A stretch of 7,613 nt of DNA from Paracoccaceae bacterium (GTDB lineage: Bacteria; Pseudomonadota; Alphaproteobacteria; Rhodobacterales; Rhodobacteraceae). Positions 1-6,477 of this stretch are shown here, one piece after another. How positions within the stretch are numbered: position 1 is the first letter of the stretch; each line of letters begins with the position of its first letter. The position numbers and the translations under genes are program-made. The notes under the pieces were generated by a model. That model was not told where the DNA came from and did no database searches. It worked only from the letters and a program-made list of their open reading frames with translations. Location: assembly GCA_003500165.1 (NCBI GenBank), contig DNSZ01000019.1, positions 1 through 7,613 on the forward strand. Direction: 5' to 3'.

Positions 1-11
1 CGCAGTCGGGA

Positions 12-329
12 TCAGCGGTCGCCCGGCGGCTCGCGGTCGATGCCCCAGGGCACGATGCCGATGCGCAGCGCCGCGCGGCCGATCATGTGCGCGCCGATGG
101 GCGCGGTCATCAGCAGAAAGACGATGATCAGCACGCAGCGCAGCACCACGCTGGCTTCGGCGAAATGGACCGCCGTGGCCGCCAGGATCAGGCCCGAGCC
201 GAGGGTGCCCACCTTGGTCGCGGCATGCATGCGGATATAGACATCCGGCAGCCGGACCAGGCCGACGCCGGCGGCGATCGAAAACAGTGCGCCCGCCAGC
301 AGCAGGATGCCGGCCACGATCGCGCTCAT
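12..329 (-). CDS. mrpG: Mrp Na+(K+)/H+ antiporter subunit G
   Basis: This 105-residue protein is the seventh and last subunit of the Mrp cation/proton antiporter, an inner-membrane complex that exchanges cytoplasmic Na+ or K+ for external protons. Three hydrophobic segments are visible, at about residues 3-22, 42-60 and 63-85. Family hallmarks are RLPDVYIRMHAATK at residues 26-39 and TAPIGAH at 75-81. The reading frame is open far upstream, but the ATG at 329 is chosen because it forms an ATGA overlap with the mrpF stop and gives the normal family length and N-terminus. The C-terminus is a short polar tail ending in PPGDR. Only 11 bases follow the stop, so no terminator or downstream gene can be judged. 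Family assignment is secure; ion specificity (Na+ versus K+) cannot be read from sequence. Confidence 0.95.
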   Translation of the reverse strand: MSAIVAGILLLAGALFSIAAGVGLVRLPDVYIRMHAATKVGTLGSGLILAATAVHFAEASVVLRCVLIIVFLLMTAPIGAHMIGRAALRIGIVPWGIDREPPGDR

Positions 330-628
330 TTCCCGGCCTCCTCTTCGCGGCGCAGCTGCTGGCGCTCGGCAAAGCGGGCAAGTGCCACGGTCGCCAGAAA
401 GCCGACCAGCGCCAGCACCAGCGCCACGTCGAGGAAGGCGGCCTCGCCGGTGCGGATCGCGGCAAGCCCGCAAAACGCCACGATCGCCACCGTCATCAGA
501 TCGAGCGCGACGACGCGGTCGGGCAGGCTGGGCCCGCGCGCCAGCCGATAGACCGCCAGCCCGACCGCGATGAACACCGCGACAAAGCCCAGCGTCGTGC
601 TCGCTTCGAGAAACCCGGTTGCCGTCAT
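326..628 (-). CDS. mrpF: Mrp Na+(K+)/H+ antiporter subunit F
   Basis: This 100-residue small membrane subunit belongs to the Mrp antiporter (MrpF/PhaF/MnhF family). Three transmembrane segments are predicted at about residues 10-29, 38-58 and 66-85, followed by a charged cytoplasmic tail rich in Arg and Glu. The characteristic RGPSLPDRVVALDLM stretch at residues 31-45, with Asp37 and Asp43, identifies the family. The start chosen is the ATG at 628, which overlaps the mrpE stop as ATGA; a much longer open frame upstream is only the shadow of mrpE. Its own stop overlaps the mrpG start in the same way, so translation is probably coupled in both directions. MrpF is needed for complex assembly and activity in characterised systems; its exact role here is inferred from the family. 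Confidence 0.95.
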   Translation of the reverse strand: MTATGFLEASTTLGFVAVFIAVGLAVYRLARGPSLPDRVVALDLMTVAIVAFCGLAAIRTGEAAFLDVALVLALVGFLATVALARFAERQQLRREEEAGK

Positions 629-1107
629 GTTCCCTCCACCGCGTCGATAACCCATTTCTCCATGCCCGATTTCAACTGCCGGCGCACCGCCTCGGGGTCT
701 TCGGCGAACATGGCGTGAAGCCGCAGGGTGCGCCGATCCTCGGACACATCGATGCTGAGCGTGCCGGGCGTCAGCGAGATCAGGTTGGTGACCAGCAGGA
801 TGCCGGCATCCGATTTCACGTCGAGCGGCATGTCGATGATCGCAGGCCGGGAAATGTGGCTGGGCGTGACGACTTCCCACAGCACCTCGATGCTCGACAA
901 CAGGAGTTCGTACAGAAAGAGGACCACAAGCTTCAGCCAGTACCACACCCGCAGGAAATAGCTCGACCGTCGGCCGACCAGCGGCTGCAACAGCCACAGC
1001 ACCCCATAGCCGACCACGAAGCCGCTGACGATGGTCAGCGGGGTGAAGGCGCCGAACAGCATCGCCCAGGCCGCGGCAAGCACCAGATTGGCGGCGAAAC
1101 TGCTCAT
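625..1107 (-). CDS. mrpE: Mrp Na+(K+)/H+ antiporter subunit E
   Basis: This 160-residue protein belongs to the MrpE/PhaE/MnhE family. The N-terminal part carries hydrophobic segments (about residues 7-42, probably two helices, and 55-76). It is followed by a conserved cytoplasmic domain with the signature NLISLTPGTLSIDV at residues 108-121, and then the short helix FAEDPEAVRRQLKSGMEKWV, which ends just before the C-terminus. In studied Mrp complexes MrpE is a peripheral membrane subunit important for assembly and stability; it has no close counterpart in complex I. The ATG at 1107 overlaps the mrpD stop (ATGA), and the mrpE stop overlaps the mrpF start. Length and motifs are normal for the family and nothing looks truncated. 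Confidence 0.95.
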   Translation of the reverse strand: MSSFAANLVLAAAWAMLFGAFTPLTIVSGFVVGYGVLWLLQPLVGRRSSYFLRVWYWLKLVVLFLYELLLSSIEVLWEVVTPSHISRPAIIDMPLDVKSDAGILLVTNLISLTPGTLSIDVSEDRRTLRLHAMFAEDPEAVRRQLKSGMEKWVIDAVEGT

Positions 1108-2603
1108 GACGGGTCCCCCAATACGGCGACGACATAGGCGGTCGGGTCAAGCAGCTGCGCCGCCGCGTCCTTGGCAAAGGTGACGAAGGGTTCGGGATAG
1201 AACCCGATCACCAGCGTCAGGGCGGCCAGCGCGCCCACTGGCAGCAGCAGGCGCCGCCGCACCCCCGGATCGAGTTGCGCCAGCGTCGGGTCGCGCCCGT
1301 CGGGATGCGCCTTCCAGAACGCCTCGGCCCAGATCTTCGTCATCGAATAGATGGTCAGAAGCCCGACCAGCAGGGCGACGGCGGCGATGATCCAGCCCTG
1401 CACCTCCAGCGCTGCGGCAACCAGGACGTATTTCGCCCAGAACCCCGACAGCGGCGGGAAGCCCGCCAGCGAAAACGCCGGGATCAGGAACAGGACCGCC
1501 AGCAGCGGCGCCGATTTGTAGAGCCCGCCGATGCGCGCCAGCGCGGTCGAGCCCGCCACCCGGTCGGCGACGCCCGCGATCAGAAAGAGGTTTGCCTTCA
1601 CGATGATGTGGTGGACCAGATAGAACACCGCGCCCGCCACCGCGAACGGGGTATAAAGCGCCAGCCCCATGATCATGTAGCCGATCTGGCTGACGATGTG
1701 GAAAGACAGGATCTTGCGGATGTCGGTCTGGGCCGCCGCGCCCAGCACCCCGGTCACCATTGTCAGCCCCGCAACCCACAGCAATATGTGATGGGTGAAA
1801 CCGGTATCGCCGGTGAAGACCAGGGTGAACAACCGGATCAGCGCATAGACCCCGACCTTGGTCAGCAGCCCCGCGAACACCGCCGAGACCGAAAAGGCCG
1901 GCGTGTGATAGGAGGCCGGCAGCCAGAAGAACAGCGGGAACACGGCGGCCTTCACCCCGAAGGCAATCATGAACAGCATCGCCACGACCGTGATCAGCCC
2001 CTGGTTTTCATGGGCCGCGACCCGCCCGGCCAGATCGGCCATGTTGAGCGTGCCGGTCATCCCGTAAAGCAGGCCGATGCCCGACAGGAACAGGATCGTC
2101 GAGATCAGGTTGAGCGTGACGTATTTCACCCCCCCGTCGATCTGTTCGCGCCGCCCGCCCAGGACGAGAAGCCCGAAGGACGAGATCAGCATCACCTCGA
2201 ACCAGACATAGAGGTTGAAAAGATCGCCGGTGAGGAAGGCCCCGGTCACCCCGCCGATCAGGAAATTGAAGAGCGCGTGATAGCCCAGCTTTTCCGCGCG
2301 CGCACCGATATCGCTCAGGGCGTAGACGGCGACCGCCAGCGCGGTGATCGCGGTGATCACGACCATCACCGCGCTCAGATAATCGGCGACCAGGGTGATG
2401 CCGAACGGCGCGGGCCAGCCGCCCATCTGCCCCGCGATCACGCCCGATTGCAGGACCCGGGCCATCAGCAGCCCCGCCGCGGCCAGAAGTGCGACATTGC
2501 CGGCCACGCTGATCCATCGCCCGGCGGGCCGTCCGCGCAGCAGAAAGGCCACCACCCCGGTCAGGAAGGGCAGCGCCAGAGGCGTGGCCAGCAGCCAGCT
2601 CAC
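1104..2603 (-). CDS. mrpD: Mrp Na+(K+)/H+ antiporter subunit D (NuoM/NuoN-like)
   Basis: This 499-residue, multi-spanning protein is one of the two large antiporter-like subunits of the Mrp complex and a homologue of complex I NuoM/NuoN. The membrane-buried charged residues expected for proton transfer are all visible: Glu136 in YVWFEVML, Lys218 in AFGVKAAVFPLFFWLP, Lys249 in GLLTKVGVYA, His331-His332 and Lys336 in YLVHHIIVKANLF, and Lys391 in GFWAKYVL. Glu136 and Lys218 match the essential TM5 Glu and TM7 Lys of the family. Translation starts at a GTG at 2603, not ATG; GTG is chosen because it overlaps the mrpC stop as GTGA and gives the standard N-terminus MSWLLATPLALPFLTG. The rare start codon suggests reliance on coupling to mrpC translation. 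No gaps or damage are seen. Confidence 0.97.
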   Translation of the reverse strand: MSWLLATPLALPFLTGVVAFLLRGRPAGRWISVAGNVALLAAAGLLMARVLQSGVIAGQMGGWPAPFGITLVADYLSAVMVVITAITALAVAVYALSDIGARAEKLGYHALFNFLIGGVTGAFLTGDLFNLYVWFEVMLISSFGLLVLGGRREQIDGGVKYVTLNLISTILFLSGIGLLYGMTGTLNMADLAGRVAAHENQGLITVVAMLFMIAFGVKAAVFPLFFWLPASYHTPAFSVSAVFAGLLTKVGVYALIRLFTLVFTGDTGFTHHILLWVAGLTMVTGVLGAAAQTDIRKILSFHIVSQIGYMIMGLALYTPFAVAGAVFYLVHHIIVKANLFLIAGVADRVAGSTALARIGGLYKSAPLLAVLFLIPAFSLAGFPPLSGFWAKYVLVAAALEVQGWIIAAVALLVGLLTIYSMTKIWAEAFWKAHPDGRDPTLAQLDPGVRRRLLLPVGALAALTLVIGFYPEPFVTFAKDAAAQLLDPTAYVVAVLGDPS

Positions 2604-2962
2604 AGGCCGTCATCCCGCGGCTCGGCGACCCGCATCTCGTCCGATTGCAACGTCCCGAGCGAGGTGTAGGCGCGAAACATCAGCACCAGCGCAAAGGCAA
2701 ACAGGCCAAAGCCGATCACGATGGCGGTCAGCACCAGCGCCTGGGGCAGCGCATTGGCGACGGTTCCGACGGGCGCGTCGGCGCCTTCGGGGATCAGCGG
2801 CGGTTCGCCGGGGGTCAGCCGGCCGGCGGTGAAGATCACCAGATTGGCGGCGTTCGAGATCAGCACGAGCCCGAAGATGAAGCGCAGGACGTTGCGCGCC
2901 AGCATCAGATAGACCGCGCCCGCGACAAGGACGCCGATGGTCACGGCAAGCAGCGCCTCCAT
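2600..2962 (-). CDS. mrpC: Mrp Na+(K+)/H+ antiporter subunit C (NuoK-like)
   Basis: This 120-residue protein with three transmembrane helices (about residues 3-22, 28-47 and 74-96) is the NuoK-like subunit of the Mrp antiporter. Diagnostic stretches are GLVLISNAANLVIF at residues 31-44 and LPQALVLTAIVIGFG at 72-86, with the polar C-terminal tail RAYTSLGTLQSDEMR. The loop before the third helix reads ANALPQ, where most family members I recall have a DPLPQ sequence, so the usual Asp-Pro appears replaced by Asn-Ala. The ATG at 2962 lies only 3 bases after the mrpB stop, and a GAGGAG ribosome-binding sequence sits inside the end of mrpB, 9 bases upstream. The stop overlaps the GTG start of mrpD. 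MrpC probably forms the membrane interface between MrpD and the MrpA side of the complex, by analogy with complex I. Confidence 0.95.
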   Translation of the reverse strand: MEALLAVTIGVLVAGAVYLMLARNVLRFIFGLVLISNAANLVIFTAGRLTPGEPPLIPEGADAPVGTVANALPQALVLTAIVIGFGLFAFALVLMFRAYTSLGTLQSDEMRVAEPRDDGL

Positions 2963-2965
2963 CGC

Positions 2966-3385
2966 CTAGATCTCCTCTTCCATCGCGAAGACGAGCGTCA
3001 GCACCGCGCCGAACACCACCAGATAGACGCCGATATCGAACACCAGGACGGTCGACAGCGGCAGCCCCTTTTCGGTCTCGGTCGCGCCCAGAAACAGCCA
3101 TTGGCCGGTGAACAGCGCATCGCCGAACAGCGCCGCCGCCAGACCGGCCAGCAGCGCGATCCCCAGCCCGGTCACCGCGATGTTCTGCGGCAGCACCCGC
3201 AGCGCGCGGCGCGCCTCGGCGGTGCCGCAGGCGATGGCGTAAAGCACGAAGCCGGTCGCGCCGATCAGCCCGCCGATGAACCCGCCGCCGGGTTCGTTAT
3301 GGCCGCGCAGCAGCATGTAGACCGAGAACAGCAGCAGCAGCGGCGCCAGATAGCGGGTGCCGGCGCGCAGGATGACCGAGTTCAT
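2966..3385 (-). CDS. mrpB: Mrp Na+(K+)/H+ antiporter subunit B
   Basis: This 139-residue membrane protein belongs to the MrpB/MnhB family. Four hydrophobic segments are apparent at about residues 12-27, 34-53, 70-92 and 112-134. The family signature GHNEPGGGFIGGLIGA is at residues 28-43, and the second conserved block PLSTVLVFDIGVYLVVFGA spans 109-127. It is a free-standing polypeptide here, rather than the C-terminal part of a fused MrpA-MrpB as described for several Gram-negative Mrp systems. The ATG at 3385 overlaps the mrpA stop codon (ATGA), so translation should be coupled. The protein ends AMEEEI with a TAG stop; the purine-rich codons for that acidic tail also supply the ribosome-binding site for mrpC. 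Confidence 0.96.
   Translation of the reverse strand: MNSVILRAGTRYLAPLLLLFSVYMLLRGHNEPGGGFIGGLIGATGFVLYAIACGTAEARRALRVLPQNIAVTGLGIALLAGLAAALFGDALFTGQWLFLGATETEKGLPLSTVLVFDIGVYLVVFGAVLTLVFAMEEEI
2972..2977 (-). promoter_or_regulatory. Ribosome-binding site of mrpC, inside the end of mrpB
   Basis: On the minus strand this reads GAGGAG, encoding part of the acidic MrpB tail, and lies 9 bases before the mrpC ATG. The mrpB/mrpC junction is the only one in the cluster without a stop/start overlap, so this site supports the chosen mrpC start and may allow partly independent initiation there. Confidence 0.7.
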
Positions 3386-5652
3386 TCGGGCCTCCGCTTG
3401 TCGGTGGTCCGCAGCAGCGCATAGGCCGACAGCGCCGCAATCACCACGACGGCGATCTCGCCGAAGGTGTCGAGCGCGCGGAAATCCACCAGGATGACGT
3501 TGACGATGTTGCGCCCGAACGCCTCGACCCAGCTGGCGGTCTCGAAATAGTCGGTCAGGCTGCGGTCGAGCGGCCGCTCGATCACCGCAAGCAGTGTCAG
3601 CGTCACGGTCAGCCCCACCGCGCCGGCCAGAACGGCGTCGCGCGGGCGGCGGTCGCGCGTGCCCGGCGGGTCAAGCGCGGGCAGCCGCAAGAGCGCCACA
3701 GCGACCAGCACGACGACCAGCGTTTCGACCAGCAGCTGGGTGATCGCCACATCGGGCGCGCCGAAGACGATGAAGATCATCGCGACCGCGATGCCGACAA
3801 CGCCCAGCGCCGCCATCGCGGCGATGCGCGACCCGGTCACCGCGGCAATCGCGGCGCCGGCGACGATCAGCAACGACAGCGCCAGGCCGTCCCAGGTCAC
3901 GGTCGACAGCGAGGGCAGTGCCGGCAGCGCGCCCCGGGCCAGCATGGTGCCGGCCGCGCCGATCAGCACCGTCACAAAGGTGACGAAGATATAGAAGCGC
4001 AGCACGCCGGGCTGGATCACCCTTGTCTGCCACACCGCCACCCGGTTGAGCCCTTTCAGGAACCGGTCCCAGCCGGCGTCGAAACTGGGCAGCGCCGCCT
4101 CGGCGCGCGCCAGCGCCGCGCGCAGCCGCAGCTTGAAGGCATAGATCGTCACGCCCAGCACGATGGTCGCCACCGACAGGATCAGCGGCAGGTTGACGCC
4201 CGCCCACAGCACCAGCGGCTTGGCCTCTTCCGCCGAGCCCAGCAGCGCGGCAACCGTCGGCGCCACCAGCGCGCGCTCCAGCGTGTCGGGATAGATGCCG
4301 AAGGTCGCGCCGAGCAGGGCGAGAATGACCGGGCCTGTCAGCATCGGCCAGGGCGCCGGCCGCGGCTGGCGCGGGAACGCCCCGCCCGGCGGCAGCCAGA
4401 ACGGCCGGATCGCCACAACCCCTGCCACCGCAAGCATCAGCGCGCTGGCGATCAGGATCGCCCCGGCCACCACAAGGGGCTCGGACGCGACAGCCAGCGC
4501 GCCGGCATATTTCAGCTCCTTGCCGATGAAGCCCAGAAAGGGCGGCAGCCCGGCCATCGACATCGCCGCCAGCGCTGCGGCAAAGGCGGTAACCGGCATC
4601 GTGCGCGCCAGCCCGCCAAGGATGCGCGCATCCCGCGTCCCGGTGGCATAATCGATATTGCCGACCACCAGGAACAGCGCCGCCTTGTAAAGCGAATGGA
4701 CGATCAGGAAGGTCGCGAAGGCGGTCATCGCATAGCCCGATTCCTGACCCAGAAACAGCGTCAGCGTGCCCAGCGCCATCAGCGTGGTATAGGCCAGCGC
4801 CTGCTTCAGATCGGTCTGGCGCAGCGCCACCACGCTGGCAAAGACCGCCGTGATCGCACCGAAGATGGTCAGCGACCACATCCAGATTTCGGTGCCCGAC
4901 AGGGCGGGGTGCAGCCGGGCCATCAGATAGACCCCGGCCTTGACCATTGTCGCCGAGTGCAGGAACGCCGAGACCGGCGTCGGCGCGGCCATCGCGTTCG
5001 GCAGCCAGAAATGGAACGGGAACTGCGCCGATTTGGTGAAGGTTCCGGCAAGGATCAGGATCAGGATCGGCAGGTAAAGCGCATGCGCGCGCAGCGCCTC
5101 GCCCTGGGCCAGGATCACCGACAGCTCGAAACTGCCCGCGGTGAAGCCAAGCAGGATGAAGCCCGCGAGCATCGCCAGCGCGCCCGCCCCGGTGACGAAC
5201 AGCGCCTGCAGCGCGGCGCGCCTGGCATCGGCCTGTTCGTGGTTGAACCCGATCAGGAGATAGGAGGTGATCGTGGTCAACTCCCAGAACACGAACAGCG
5301 CGATCAGATTGTCGGCCAGCACCAGCCCCAGCATCGACAGCATGAAGCCGGTCAGAAACAGGGTGTAACGGCCGAATTCGGGTTTTCGGCCCAGATAGGC
5401 CCAGGAATAGAGGAAGACGAGCGCGCCGATGCCGCTGATCAGCAGGGCGAATGTCAGGCTCAACCCGTCGACGAGGAACGACAGCGCGATCCCCAGCGTC
5501 GGGACCCAGTCCCAGGCCAGCCGGATGGCCCCGCCATCCGCCACCTGCGGGACGAGCGCCAGGAAGCCCGCGAACAGCACCGCCGACAGCGCAACGGGGA
5601 GCAGGCCCGCCAATCCCGGCGCGGCTGGCGCCGCGTTTGGTTCGTCTGTCAT
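3382..5652 (-). CDS. mrpA: Mrp Na+(K+)/H+ antiporter subunit A (NuoL-like, with MbhD/MbhE-like C-terminus)
   Basis: This 756-residue protein is the largest Mrp subunit and first gene of the cluster. Residues about 1-420 form the NuoL-like antiporter domain. Its charged residues match the NuoL proton-path series in identity and spacing: Glu124 (VFWELTT), Lys207 (FTKSAQFPFHFWLP), His232 and Lys238 (LHSATMVKAG), His319 and Lys323 (VHSLYKAALF), and Lys378 (GFIGKEL). After a linker and further helices, an MbhD-like segment carries Asp634 and Glu643 in FGAPDVAITQLLVETLVV. An MbhE-like segment at about 677-747 contains NIVNVILVDFRALDTFGE, residues 715-732. The protein stops there, so MrpB is encoded separately. 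The ATG at 5652 is preceded by GAAGGG at 8 bases. The protein works with MrpD in coupling proton movement to cation export; the ion preference is not visible in the sequence. Confidence 0.97.
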   Translation of the reverse strand: MTDEPNAAPAAPGLAGLLPVALSAVLFAGFLALVPQVADGGAIRLAWDWVPTLGIALSFLVDGLSLTFALLISGIGALVFLYSWAYLGRKPEFGRYTLFLTGFMLSMLGLVLADNLIALFVFWELTTITSYLLIGFNHEQADARRAALQALFVTGAGALAMLAGFILLGFTAGSFELSVILAQGEALRAHALYLPILILILAGTFTKSAQFPFHFWLPNAMAAPTPVSAFLHSATMVKAGVYLMARLHPALSGTEIWMWSLTIFGAITAVFASVVALRQTDLKQALAYTTLMALGTLTLFLGQESGYAMTAFATFLIVHSLYKAALFLVVGNIDYATGTRDARILGGLARTMPVTAFAAALAAMSMAGLPPFLGFIGKELKYAGALAVASEPLVVAGAILIASALMLAVAGVVAIRPFWLPPGGAFPRQPRPAPWPMLTGPVILALLGATFGIYPDTLERALVAPTVAALLGSAEEAKPLVLWAGVNLPLILSVATIVLGVTIYAFKLRLRAALARAEAALPSFDAGWDRFLKGLNRVAVWQTRVIQPGVLRFYIFVTFVTVLIGAAGTMLARGALPALPSLSTVTWDGLALSLLIVAGAAIAAVTGSRIAAMAALGVVGIAVAMIFIVFGAPDVAITQLLVETLVVVLVAVALLRLPALDPPGTRDRRPRDAVLAGAVGLTVTLTLLAVIERPLDRSLTDYFETASWVEAFGRNIVNVILVDFRALDTFGEIAVVVIAALSAYALLRTTDKRRPE

Positions 5653-5660
5653 CTGTTCGA

Positions 5661-5666
5661 CCCTTC
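5661..5666 (-). promoter_or_regulatory. Ribosome-binding site of mrpA
   Basis: The minus strand reads GAAGGG, ending 8 bases before the mrpA ATG. It is a moderate Shine-Dalgarno match and supports the start at 5652. Confidence 0.6.
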
Positions 5667-5679
5667 AAGCGTTGCCGCA

Positions 5680-5708
5680 GACACAAACCCGTTCGGCTTC
5701 GCTGTCAA
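5680..5708 (-). promoter_or_regulatory. Putative sigma70-type promoter of the mrp operon
   Basis: On the minus strand a perfect -35 hexamer TTGACA (5708-5703) is followed by a 17-base spacer and the weak -10 candidate TGTGTC (5685-5680). Transcription would start near 5673, leaving a leader of about 20 bases that contains the GAAGGG ribosome-binding site. The good -35 with a poor -10 is consistent with many high-G+C alphaproteobacterial promoters and with possible activation, but it is a motif match only. Its position in the 204-base gap between msrQ and mrpA suits independent transcription of the mrp genes. Confidence 0.45.
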
Positions 5709-5710
5709 CA

Positions 5711-5746
5711 CCGAACAGCCGATCCGGTTCGGCGCGGTCTGTTCGG
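5711..5746. repeat. Inverted repeat upstream of the mrpA promoter (operator candidate)
   Basis: The arms CCGAACAG (5711-5718) and CTGTTCGG (5739-5746) are perfect 8-base inverted repeats separated by 20 bases. Inside them lies a second, shorter near-palindrome, GCCGA (5718-5722) and TCGGC (5729-5733). The element sits immediately upstream of the candidate -35 box of mrpA, where a regulator could act. No protein is known to me for this sequence, so an operator role is inference. Confidence 0.5.
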
Positions 5747-5754
5747 CGCGGTCC
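5727..5754. repeat. Tandem 14-base direct repeat upstream of mrpA
   Basis: Two adjacent copies, GTTCGGCGCGGTCT (5727-5740) and GTTCGGCGCGGTCC (5741-5754), differ only in the last base. They overlap the right arm of the inverted repeat and lie upstream of the candidate mrpA -35 box. They could be paired binding sites or a recent small duplication. Confidence 0.7.
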
Positions 5755-5832
5755 GGGCCGTGGCGCCGGTCAGAAGCCCGGCAATCGGGCGGCGCGCCGG
5801 CAGCGCCATCGCCAGGCTGCGATTCCTGTCAC

Positions 5833-5851
5833 CGGTCATTTTCACTGACCG
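5833..5851 (-). terminator. Weak stem-loop just after msrQ
   Basis: Five bases past the msrQ stop codon the minus strand can form a 6-base-pair stem, CGGTCA with TGACCG, around a 7-base loop. There is no run of T after it, so it is a poor match to an intrinsic terminator. It could instead stabilise the 3' end of an msrPQ message or be chance. Confidence 0.25.
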
Positions 5852-5856
5852 TTGGT

Positions 5857-6477
5857 TCAAGCCCGGGCCGGGTTGCGCGGGCGCCGCGGGATCGCGCGGA
5901 CAGCCAGCAGGCCAAACACCGCCCCGGCATAGAGCAGCGGCTCCAGCGTCAGCGTCTTGGCCAGCATCAGGTAATGCAGCGCCGCGGCGGCGGCGGCGAG
6001 ATAGGTCAGCCGGTGCAGCCGGCGCCAGGCCGCGCCGCCCATCCGGCGCAGCGCCGCATCGCGCGACGTCCAGGCCAGCGGCAGCATGGCAAGCAGCCCC
6101 GCCATGCCCAGGATGATATACCACCGCTTGACCAGATCCTCGGCGATCTGGGCCCAGAAGAGCTGCATGTCGAGCACGAGCCAGACCAGGAAATGCAGCA
6201 CGACATAGGTAAAGGCCAACAGCCCCAGCGGCCGCCGCAGCCTGATCAGCTTGATCCCGGTCAACCGCATCAGCGGGGTCACCGCCAGCGTCGCGATCAG
6301 GAATTGCAGCGCGGTCAGGCCCAGCCGGTGCTCGGCCTCCAGCACCGGATCGACGCCCAGCCGTCCGGTGAAGAGGGCAAAGGCGATCCACACGGCCGGC
6401 AGCAGCCCCAGCGCATAGACCGCCCCGCGCGGCACCAGGCGCGCCGCGTCGTTCACCCGTTCCACCAGCGCCGCCAT
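5857..6477 (-). CDS. msrQ: MsrQ, haem-binding membrane electron donor to MsrP
   Basis: This 206-residue inner-membrane protein (formerly YedZ) belongs to the ferric-reductase-like transmembrane family and passes electrons from the respiratory chain or cytoplasm to periplasmic MsrP. Six hydrophobic stretches are visible, at about residues 17-37, 54-71, 84-103, 118-136, 156-172 and 178-194. Likely haem-ligand histidines are His95 in YVVLHFLVW, and His155 and His168 in WRRLHRLTYL and ALHYLML. Other family features are DPVLEAEHRLG at residues 43-53 and RRPLGLLAF at 81-89. The ATG at 6477 shares one base with the msrP stop (TGATG), so the pair is translationally coupled. The length is normal. The last residues are basic (RRPRNPARA), fitting a cytoplasmic end. 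Confidence 0.96.
   Translation of the reverse strand: MAALVERVNDAARLVPRGAVYALGLLPAVWIAFALFTGRLGVDPVLEAEHRLGLTALQFLIATLAVTPLMRLTGIKLIRLRRPLGLLAFTYVVLHFLVWLVLDMQLFWAQIAEDLVKRWYIILGMAGLLAMLPLAWTSRDAALRRMGGAAWRRLHRLTYLAAAAAALHYLMLAKTLTLEPLLYAGAVFGLLAVRAIPRRPRNPARA

Noticed and set aside
1275..2669. A 464-codon open frame on the plus strand, opposite mrpD
   Set aside because: It has the same Gln/Arg/His-rich composition typical of an antisense shadow, whereas the minus-strand frame encodes a complete MrpD with all key residues.
1104..3385. Possibility that this cluster is part of respiratory complex I (nuoK, nuoM, nuoL) or a membrane-bound hydrogenase
   Set aside because: The A-B-C-D-E-F-G order, the presence of MrpB, E, F and G, and the absence of any Fe-S, quinone-site or hydrogenase subunit identify a Mrp antiporter.
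3671..5686. A 671-codon minus-strand frame overlapping mrpA in another phase
   Set aside because: It is Arg/Gly/Ala/Asp-rich and low in hydrophobic helices; mrpA in the other frame is unambiguous.
5705..5839. A 44-codon minus-strand frame in the msrQ-mrpA gap, starting at an ATG at 5839
   Set aside because: No ribosome-binding sequence precedes it, the product is Arg/Ala/Pro-rich without recognisable features, and it runs through the repeat cluster and into the -35 box of the likely mrpA promoter.
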